The notes below the pieces were generated by a model. The model worked only from the letters and a program-made list of their open reading frames with translations. It was not told the origin of the DNA and did no database searches. A program made the translations under genes and the position numbers. A DNA stretch of 6,485 bases, taken from NCBI GenBank assembly GCA_001782975.1, contig MFQD01000003.1, forward strand, positions 18,846 through 25,330, given 5' to 3'. This document shows, one piece after another, positions 1-5,546 of the stretch (the stretch's first letter is position 1; every line of letters starts with the position of its first letter). The stretch comes from Candidatus Magasanikbacteria bacterium RIFCSPHIGHO2_02_FULL_50_9b. GTDB taxonomy: Bacteria > Patescibacteriota > Patescibacteriia > Magasanikbacterales > 2-02-FULL-50-9b.

Positions 1-1134
1 GGCATCAGTTCAGTGATTGCAATGGTATCCATTGGACAAGGCGCGCAAGGAACGATTGAGTCGAGCATTCAATCAATCGGTTCAAATTTGGTGTTGGTCA
101 TGCCGGGGTCGCAACGAGGAATCGGGCAGCAAGTCAGCGCAGGGCGGGGGAGCGCGCAATCGCTGACTCGAATGGATGCGACGGCGATTCAAGAAAAAGT
201 GCCGGCCGTTGCTGCCGTTGCGCCTGAAGTAACGCGACGGTATCAGGTCGCGGCGCGGGGGAAAAATACGAACACGCAAGTGGTGGGAACGGTATCCGCC
301 TATGCAGCGGTGCGCAACGTGCAGGTTGGTTCTGGTTCTTTTATTACTGACCAAGCAGTGCGCAGTACGGCGCGCATTGCGGTGATTGGACCAACGACAC
401 GTGATGATTTGTTCGGGAGTGGTTCGAATCCGATTGGACAAAATGTGCGCATTAATAAAATTGATTTTCGTGTTGTCGGAGTGACGCGACCAAAAGGTGG
501 AACTGGGTTTACCAACCAAGACGACATTGTATTTATTCCGATTTCAACGGCGCAACAGTATTTGTCAGGTAATGAATATGTGAGCACCATCAGTGTGCAG
601 GCGCGTGATCAAGAAAGTATGGTCATGGTGCAGCAGGGTGTCATCGCAGCTTTGTTGCAGCAACACGGAATTACAGATCCGCTGCAAGCAGATTTTAGTG
701 TGTTGAATCAACAAGATATTGTGGCAACCGCGTCAAGCGTGACATCGGTGTTTACGACGCTACTCGCCTCCATCGCCGGAATTTCCTTGCTTGTTGGTGG
801 TATCGGTATTATGAATATGATGCTCACCACCGTGACTGAGCGCACCCGCGAAATCGGATTGCGCAAAGCAATCGGCGCAACACGCCGCGATATCGGTTTG
901 CAGTTTCTTGCCGAGTCTGTTGCGCTCACCTTCATCGGCGGCGTATGCGGAATCGCGCTCGGCATTTTGATCGCCTTTGGTGTTTCAACGTTTGCCGGCA
1001 TTACGACTACGGTTTCGCCGGTTGCGGTGCTCCTTGCGTTTGGTGTTTCTGCTGCAATTGGTTTGGTTTTTGGCTACTATCCGGCGCGGCGTGCGGCAGA
1101 GTTGAATCCAATCGAAGCATTGCGGTATGAATAA
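1..1134 (+). CDS. MacB-type ABC transporter permease, 3' portion (5' end outside window)
   Basis: This is the membrane permease subunit of an ABC exporter of the MacB/FtsX superfamily. Such permeases couple ATP hydrolysis in the cytoplasm to movement of substrates outside the membrane. The frame is open from base 1 and reads GISSVIAMVSIGQGA, which matches the end of the first transmembrane helix and the GQG motif just after it. A GTG at 13 is therefore not the true start, and the start codon and first half of TM1 lie upstream. Counting from that GTG, residues about 15-240 form the extracytoplasmic MacB_PCD-like domain. Residues about 245-365 form the FtsX domain with three helices (about 247-270, 298-325, 335-356). 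Family hallmarks are clear: ERTREIGLRKAIGATRRDI at 276-294 and YPARRAAELNPIEALRYE at the C-terminus. The gene is probably in an operon with the small gene 22 bases downstream. An ATPase gene is expected upstream. The substrate cannot be told from sequence. Confidence 0.93.
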   Translation, partial: GISSVIAMVSIGQGAQGTIESSIQSIGSNLVLVMPGSQRGIGQQVSAGRGSAQSLTRMDATAIQEKVPAVAAVAPEVTRRYQVAARGKNTNTQVVGTVSAYAAVRNVQVGSGSFITDQAVRSTARIAVIGPTTRDDLFGSGSNPIGQNVRINKIDFRVVGVTRPKGGTGFTNQDDIVFIPISTAQQYLSGNEYVSTISVQARDQESMVMVQQGVIAALLQQHGITDPLQADFSVLNQQDIVATASSVTSVFTTLLASIAGISLLVGGIGIMNMMLTTVTERTREIGLRKAIGATRRDIGLQFLAESVALTFIGGVCGIALGILIAFGVSTFAGITTTVSPVAVLLAFGVSAAIGLVFGYYPARRAAELNPIEALRYE

Positions 1135-1156
1135 AATTATTACGTAATCAAATTTT

Positions 1157-1564
1157 ATGAACAAAAAAATTGTTTTAGTTAGTGTGTGCGGTTCAGTTGT
1201 CATCGCGGCAGTGCTTTTTTGGGCTGGCATGCAGTATGCAAAAAAAGAGTCGACCTCTCTGCGCGCTGGTATGTCAGGACGCGCCGGTCAATTTCGCGCG
1301 CGTGGCGGCGGCACCGGTGCAACTGGCGGCGAATTCTTGAGCGGTGAGATTTTGAGTGCAGACGAAAAAAGCATCACCATTACATTGCAAAATGGTGGCT
1401 CGAAAATAATCTTTTTTTCATCGTCAACGAGTGTGGGAAAAACGGTACAGGGAACAGTGTCAGATTTGAGTGTTGGTAGCCGCGTGACGGTGAATGGAAG
1501 TGCGGCAAACGATGGAACAGTTACGGCTGAGATGATTCAGTTGCGTCAAAACGAAATACGGTAA
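1157..1564 (+). CDS. small membrane-anchored protein with DUF5666-like beta domain
   Basis: The 135-residue protein has a lysine-flanked hydrophobic helix at about residues 5-27, probably an uncleaved signal anchor. A Gly/Arg-rich flexible linker follows at about 37-58. The rest, about 60-130, is a compact beta-rich domain with GEILSADEKSITITLQNGG, then KTVQGTVSDLSVGSRVTVNG, then DGTVTAEMIQL. This 'secondary effect of solution, time, concentration'-like layout (GxI..d..sItv, l.vG..V.v.G, dGtv.A..I) resembles DUF5666/OB-like domains found on secreted bacterial proteins. From memory, similar small proteins recur beside MacB-type exporters in Patescibacteria genomes. The domain should face outside the membrane. 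ATG at 1157 is the first start after the permease stop; no Shine-Dalgarno site is visible. The last 44 bases overlap the 3' end of the opposite-strand membrane protein gene. Function is unknown; an accessory role for the exporter is inferred from position only. Confidence 0.8.
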   Translation: MNKKIVLVSVCGSVVIAAVLFWAGMQYAKKESTSLRAGMSGRAGQFRARGGGTGATGGEFLSGEILSADEKSITITLQNGGSKIIFFSSSTSVGKTVQGTVSDLSVGSRVTVNGSAANDGTVTAEMIQLRQNEIR

Positions 1565-3491
1565 CCTGATCGAATGAGTACGATTCGCTTGGCCGCGCGA
1601 GCAACGCCTCCTGTCGAATGATTGGCGATCGATACCAATATTCATGCACGGCCACAAAAACCGACCCCCTAATTTTTTTGGCGAGATTTTGTATTGCCGT
1701 TGCATCGAGTCGGTTATACAACGTGCGTTGCGTTAATTCGTAGTGCGGTTCAGCAATGCTGATCGGATAGGTATGCGCGCTGAAATTGTCTGCAATTATT
1801 CTGTGTTCAAATCCGAGTTCGCGCAAGCCTGCCGCTGACAGTACTTGATGTGCGAGCACCATATACCGTCCGCCGCCCGCGAGTTCATGGATACCACGCA
1901 CTGCAGCAATGTCGCTTGCTGAAACATTCCAGCCCGGCCTTGTGACGCCATCAACACGCGGGTAGGTAAAATATAAACTGCATGTTGCAACAGCAACAAT
2001 CACGATGAGCGCGCCATATTTTATGGTTCGTGGTTGGTGTTGCGACCACTCAAACGCGCCGCACACCACAAGCGGCAACACAAATAACGGAAACAGATGG
2101 CGCAACCGAAGCATGAATTCATTTTGTTCGTGCAAGGCGACGCCCGGGATCGAGATGAGGGTGCTGACTAAAAAAATTGCGAGCACCAAACCGATCATGA
2201 GTGCGGCAAGCGTCCAACGAACGGCAACGGTTTGAATTTTGTCACGAACTGCGCGGCAAACGCCGTACACCGCGACGACGAATGGGAAAACATACGCAAA
2301 TCCGTACACCAGTTGCATCGCCGGTCGTACTTGAAAAATGTCACCAGTACATTCAAAAATCGAAATAAAATTTTGAACGTATTTGAGCGGCTCAGTCGTG
2401 GCGAGAAACGGTAGTCCGTGTTGCAAACGATACACACCGAGCATCACAAAAATTGATCCACCAATTCCGAGCGCACACAAAACGGGGAACAAAATATTTT
2501 TATATTTTTGGAGCGCAATGGCGCATGCGGCAGCAATCAAAAGTGGAATTCCAAGAAGCGGGTGTGTCATGGTTGCAGCACCTGACAGTGCGACGAGCGT
2601 GAACATCCCTATGCGTGACCTGAGCAAAAGTGGCAGTAATAACACGAGCCAGAACGCATACAGCACGGTGATATTGTAGGGAACGGTGAACGTGAATTCA
2701 GCGAGCGGCAACGTCGAGAGTACAATCAAGCCGATGCGTGCATGCTGATGTGAAAAACCCCAACCACGCGTCAGGCCGACATATCCCACGATCGGAACAC
2801 TGATGATTGCCAGCAACGGTAACAACAATCGGTCAATGAGCCACACCGGTGCGTTCGTGACGAAATGCAACGCAGCAACGAGCGCATATTGACCGATGTA
2901 AAACGGCTGCAACGGCAAAATTTTTCCGTGCGCAACAACAAATTGTTCTGCGGTTTGATGAATGAGTGGGTCATATGCATAGCCAAAACGAAATGCAGCA
3001 ACGGCAATTCCATAACAGACGCCTGACTGTGCAATCAGAGCGACGATGGACAAGAGTGACAGCTGTTTTTCGCGAAGCGCGGCGCTCACCTGCATGATAA
3101 GCGACAGCGCAAAAACGACGAAAAACCACGACGGCGCAATTTCCCACGGCGAACGGAGCGGATCATCAGTGCGTCCGATCCACACGATTGCGAGCAACCC
3201 GATTGATAGCAGCGAGCTGGCTGCAAGCAGCACGTTTGTTTTCCAATTTTCGGCAACAAGGCGGAGCGTCGGTAATTGTAAGCCGATCAGCCACACCCAC
3301 CCCGCAACGCCGGTCGCCGCAAGTACGATAACAAAAATTTTGTGAATGCCGACTGACGCATATACTGCACTCAAAATAATGATCGCCACTGACCATAAAA
3401 GAACACTGGTGGTGATCCAGTGTTCTTTCGTGCGAATCGCTGCAATGAGATTATTTAGGGAAGACATCAGAGCACCAGTAAATCGCATCAT
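1521..3491 (-). CDS. large polytopic membrane protein, GT-C glycosyltransferase-like
   Basis: This 656-residue protein has roughly 14-16 hydrophobic segments between about residues 27 and 508 and a soluble C-terminal domain (about 510-656). I place it tentatively among GT-C-fold enzymes or relatives, which transfer sugars from lipid carriers on the outer face of the membrane. The reasons are the overall layout, an acidic motif in an early loop (YAYDPLIHQ, Asp174) where GT-C enzymes carry a catalytic Asp/Glu, a THP motif at 309-311, and an Arg/His-rich helix entry (RLRHLFPLF, 462-470). Donor and acceptor are unknown. It overlaps the secreted protein A gene upstream, which suggests co-translation. 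The start is ambiguous: ATG ATG at 3491/3488 overlaps protein A by 41 bases and has a distant AGAGGTGG upstream, while ATG at 3467 (MSSLNN) overlaps by only 17 bases. The 3' end overlaps the small + strand gene by 44 bases. That it is a membrane protein is sure; the enzyme class is not. Confidence 0.85.
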   Translation of the reverse strand: MMRFTGALMSSLNNLIAAIRTKEHWITTSVLLWSVAIIILSAVYASVGIHKIFVIVLAATGVAGWVWLIGLQLPTLRLVAENWKTNVLLAASSLLSIGLLAIVWIGRTDDPLRSPWEIAPSWFFVVFALSLIMQVSAALREKQLSLLSIVALIAQSGVCYGIAVAAFRFGYAYDPLIHQTAEQFVVAHGKILPLQPFYIGQYALVAALHFVTNAPVWLIDRLLLPLLAIISVPIVGYVGLTRGWGFSHQHARIGLIVLSTLPLAEFTFTVPYNITVLYAFWLVLLLPLLLRSRIGMFTLVALSGAATMTHPLLGIPLLIAAACAIALQKYKNILFPVLCALGIGGSIFVMLGVYRLQHGLPFLATTEPLKYVQNFISIFECTGDIFQVRPAMQLVYGFAYVFPFVVAVYGVCRAVRDKIQTVAVRWTLAALMIGLVLAIFLVSTLISIPGVALHEQNEFMLRLRHLFPLFVLPLVVCGAFEWSQHQPRTIKYGALIVIVAVATCSLYFTYPRVDGVTRPGWNVSASDIAAVRGIHELAGGGRYMVLAHQVLSAAGLRELGFEHRIIADNFSAHTYPISIAEPHYELTQRTLYNRLDATAIQNLAKKIRGSVFVAVHEYWYRSPIIRQEALLARPSESYSFDQVTVFRFDATESSQP

Positions 3492-4233
3492 TCGATGCCT
3501 GTGCCACCTCTTTTTTCTTGACGCCAGCCTTGGTCATATACGTTGCAAGTGGTACACACTTTTTGCCTTTTGACTGTGCTTTTGCGCAATCAGTTTCGTA
3601 CGCATAAAATTTCGTGCACACTTTCTGCGAAATTTTTGCGTCCCACAGTTCTGGTTTAAACACTTTTTTGCACGCCGCAAATACGTCCGGCGATTTTGCA
3701 ATTTTTTTGTTCAAGTTTAATTTATCTTTTAAAAACGCAAAACAAGTCGAATCGATTTTATTGGTGTCAAGCGCGTATCCATCAGGACAAACCATGCCAA
3801 AGGGGAATGTGATCGAGAGCATTTTTTGACTAATTCCATTTGCGTCGTTATTCGCGGGTGGCTCCGGCGTGCGTGGCACGGCCACCTCATATCCCGGCGT
3901 TGTCGGCGGCGTATATCCCGGTGCGCTGTAGCTTGGAGCAGTATATCCGGGAGGAGCAACATACCCCGGAGCTGCATACCCCGGTGTGCGATCGCCGCCT
4001 TTGCGGTTCCGGTCGTAATAACCCGGCTGCTCGTCATCGCCCTGCGCCTTGAGTGGGCCGCCACTCACCGCCTTGCAATACCATGGCGGCGCTGACAGAT
4101 CGATGAGTGAAAACGCGGCGTTGATTGGCGCCGCAGTGCGCGCTGATTCTTGCGCGAGCGAATAGCCGATTGCGCTTGTGCCGGTTGCGAACAGAACGAG
4201 AGCTAAAACAAAGACGTGTGTTCCTTGGTTCAT
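3451..4233 (-). CDS. secreted Cys-rich protein with PGY repeats (protein A)
   Basis: This 260-residue protein starts with a hydrophobic signal peptide (about 5-27) with a likely signal peptidase I site after YSLA (residue 27). A PPWYCK motif follows at 49-54. Residues about 60-130 are a low-complexity linker with six Pro-Gly-Tyr motifs. The C-terminal domain (about 145-257) has cysteines at 149, 164, 188, 206, 216, 226 and 254. All seven align with those of the protein encoded at 5547-6485, so the two are paralogues. With Cys53 the total is eight, which would permit four disulfides; that is inference. The start is firm: the frame has a stop at 4252-4254 and only one ATG before the signal peptide. 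It diverges from nth across 30 bases and overlaps the membrane protein gene downstream. I recognise no family. A cell-surface or matrix role is a guess from the signal peptide, linker and cysteines. Confidence 0.85.
   Translation of the reverse strand: MNQGTHVFVLALVLFATGTSAIGYSLAQESARTAAPINAAFSLIDLSAPPWYCKAVSGGPLKAQGDDEQPGYYDRNRKGGDRTPGYAAPGYVAPPGYTAPSYSAPGYTPPTTPGYEVAVPRTPEPPANNDANGISQKMLSITFPFGMVCPDGYALDTNKIDSTCFAFLKDKLNLNKKIAKSPDVFAACKKVFKPELWDAKISQKVCTKFYAYETDCAKAQSKGKKCVPLATYMTKAGVKKKEVAQASNDAIYWCSDVFPK
3504..3511 (-). promoter_or_regulatory. possible Shine-Dalgarno for the 656-residue membrane protein
   Basis: On the minus strand AGAGGTGG lies inside the protein A coding sequence, 12 bases before the ATG at 3491. 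It would favour that start over the ATG at 3467, which has nothing comparable before it. The spacing is longer than ideal and the same bases encode Lys-Glu-Val of protein A, so it may be coincidental. Confidence 0.3.
3889..4026 (-). repeat. Pro-Gly-Tyr repeat tract within protein A
   Basis: Residues 70-115 of protein A contain PGY at 70, 84, 89, 95, 105 and 113, plus a variant PSY at 100, with spacers of 2-11 residues rich in Ala, Pro and Thr. In the DNA this appears as recurring TATCCCGG, TACCCCGG or TATCCGGG on the plus strand. The units are irregular and codons vary, so the repeat is conserved as protein rather than as recently copied DNA. Related PGY motifs occur in protein B. Confidence 0.85.
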
Positions 4234-4263
4234 ATGGTAAAATAACTTGCCTCACAGTATAGT
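4234..4263. promoter_or_regulatory. divergent intergenic region between protein A gene and nth
   Basis: Only 30 bases separate the two start codons. For protein A, the minus strand carries TATACT (4256-4261), five of six matches to a -10 box, about 22 bases before the ATG. A weak TTGTGC lies 17 bases further upstream, inside nth (4279-4284). For nth, the plus strand carries TAAAAT (4238-4243), 20 bases before the ATG, without a clear -35. Leaders would be very short on both sides. No operator palindrome or Shine-Dalgarno site at normal spacing is visible. Confidence 0.35.
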
Positions 4264-4884
4264 ATGAAATTGTCGCGAGCACAACAAATTATCGCTGAAC
4301 TTGAAAAAATGTTTCCGCGCGCCGGGATGCTGTTAGCGTTCAGCAACCAGTGGGAGCTGCTCGTTGCAGTCATGCTGTCCGCACAATGCACAGACAAAAA
4401 AGTGAACGAGGTCACGGCGCGATTGTTTAAAAAATATCCACGCCTCAACGACTACATCGCGGCTGACACGCGCGAATTTGAACGCGATATTTTTCAGACC
4501 GGATTTTATCATCAAAAAGCAAAACACATTTTGGCGGCAGCGCATCTGCTTGCCGAAGAATTTGGTGGAGCAGTGCCGCGCACGATGGAAGAGTTGCTCA
4601 CACTGCCGGGCGTTGGCCGCAAAACCGCGAACGTGGTACTCGGCAACGCGTTCGGAATCGCGGTTGGCATTGCCGTTGATACGCATGTCCGTCGTCTCGC
4701 GCGCGTGTTCGGCTTAACCGCGCATACGGATCCAGAAAAAATCGAGCAAGATTTAATGGCGCTTATTCCGCGCGAAAAATGGTTTCACGCAACGTATCTC
4801 CTGATTGAATATGGTCGCGCACACTGCATCGCTCGCCCTCATGCGCACGATCAGTGTCCGCTCGCGCGGTTTCATTCTTTGTAG
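4264..4884 (+). CDS. nth: endonuclease III (DNA glycosylase/AP lyase) with altered Fe-S ligands
   Basis: The enzyme removes oxidised pyrimidines and cleaves at the abasic site in base excision repair. The 206-residue length fits the family (211 in E. coli), and landmarks run just one residue off E. coli numbering. LSAQCTD lies at 39-44. The helix-hairpin-helix LPGVGRKTANVVLGNAFG spans 114-131 with catalytic Lys120. VDTHVRR at 138-144 holds catalytic Asp139. The C-terminus normally carries Cys-X6-Cys-X2-Cys-X5-Cys binding a [4Fe-4S] cluster. Here the ligand positions are Cys188, His195, Cys198 and His204, and the protein ends two residues later. Activity is expected because both catalytic residues are intact; the cluster is doubtful. 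ATG at 4264 is the only start available, since the frame has a TAA at 4243-4245. The 3' end overlaps the convergent gene by 13 bases. It appears to be a single-gene transcription unit. Confidence 0.96.
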   Translation: MKLSRAQQIIAELEKMFPRAGMLLAFSNQWELLVAVMLSAQCTDKKVNEVTARLFKKYPRLNDYIAADTREFERDIFQTGFYHQKAKHILAAAHLLAEEFGGAVPRTMEELLTLPGVGRKTANVVLGNAFGIAVGIAVDTHVRRLARVFGLTAHTDPEKIEQDLMALIPREKWFHATYLLIEYGRAHCIARPHAHDQCPLARFHSL

Positions 4885-5534
4885 CCCGGAAGTGTTGCTT
4901 CAAGTTGAGACCAATCATCATTCGATGGTTCTTTCACTGCTTTTTCCGCCGCTATATTGTCATCAGCATCAGCGTCAGGTACACGGAACGTCACGGCTGC
5001 GACATAATCAATGCCGAGTGGAAAATTTTTCGCGGCTGTCACGCGATCTTTGTTGGTCGCAAACGCATAAATCGTCAAAAATCGACCACCTTGTTCGTCT
5101 GCGTCAATCGCAAATGTTGGGCTCGCGACACGCGTCGTGAAATTTTTCGCTGAAAAATGTTTTCCAGCGATTGTTTTTGCTTCAGACATCATCCGCGCAA
5201 TTTGCGGCTGTTCATCACTCCACACATACCGAAATGCCCAGTATGTTTTTTGCTTGAACCCGCGTTGCACGCTTGGCGTCAGTTGCACTCCGGTCACGTC
5301 GCCCGCCAACGCAATCACTTTTCCGGCCTCACGCGGCCATACAACTGTTTTTGCCGGCCGTTTTTCGCCACCAGAATATTTGATCGAAAATGACGCAATC
5401 TGTGGTTGTGCGGCGGGCTTTGTTTTTGCTGCTGCTGCCGCGTCAACAAACTGCTGCGTTGCGATTAACGCAATGCCGACGAGCGAGAGAAAAATTGTTG
5501 CAGCGCCATTGATGATGCGAGATGCTTTTTTCAT
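4872..5534 (-). CDS. secreted or membrane-anchored protein of unknown function
   Basis: I recognise no family for this 220-residue protein. It has a typical signal sequence: basic start (MKKASR), hydrophobic stretch at about 11-26, then an Ala-rich segment (DAAAAAKTK, 31-39) where signal peptidase I could cut. An Ala/Pro linker leads to a domain at about 46-190 with alternating beta-like and polar stretches, such as ASFSIKYSGGEK, KTYWAFRYVWSDE and RFLTIYAFATNKDR. An acidic segment, DADADD, occupies 187-192. There are no cysteines, unlike the two neighbouring secreted families. It ends in ATLPGYKE, a lone PGY motif like those in proteins A and B, though this could be chance. ATG at 5534 lies 12 bases after the protein B stop, so the two are probably one operon with B first. 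No clear Shine-Dalgarno site is present. Its 3' end overlaps nth tail to tail by 13 bases. Confidence 0.8.
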   Translation of the reverse strand: MKKASRIINGAATIFLSLVGIALIATQQFVDAAAAAKTKPAAQPQIASFSIKYSGGEKRPAKTVVWPREAGKVIALAGDVTGVQLTPSVQRGFKQKTYWAFRYVWSDEQPQIARMMSEAKTIAGKHFSAKNFTTRVASPTFAIDADEQGGRFLTIYAFATNKDRVTAAKNFPLGIDYVAAVTFRVPDADADDNIAAEKAVKEPSNDDWSQLEATLPGYKE

Positions 5535-5546
5535 AAGAGCATGAGG

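Noticed and set aside
1139..1148. Perfect 10-base palindrome ATTACGTAAT between the permease and the small gene
   Set aside because: It is too short, has no loop and is not followed by a T-run at terminator spacing. An operator is possible but nothing else supports it.
1672..1678. T-run as a possible terminator near the 3' junction
   Set aside because: It is inside the coding sequence of the membrane protein, and no stable stem precedes it on either strand.
2005..3345. Several plus-strand open frames of 60-99 codons opposite the 656-residue membrane protein
   Set aside because: They have no recognisable domains, and their composition is what the antisense of hydrophobic codons gives. The minus-strand gene explains the whole stretch.
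3889..4026. CRISPR-like recurrence of TATCCCGG units
   Set aside because: Units are short, unevenly spaced and in frame with coding PGY triplets. There are no constant repeats with unique spacers.
3826..4095. Arg-rich plus-strand open frame opposite the PGY tract
   Set aside because: It is the antisense of a Gly/Pro-rich coding region and has no independent support.
4872..4890. LPGYKE at the C-terminus of the 220-residue protein as a sortase signal
   Set aside because: It is not LPXTG, and no hydrophobic segment or basic tail follows it.
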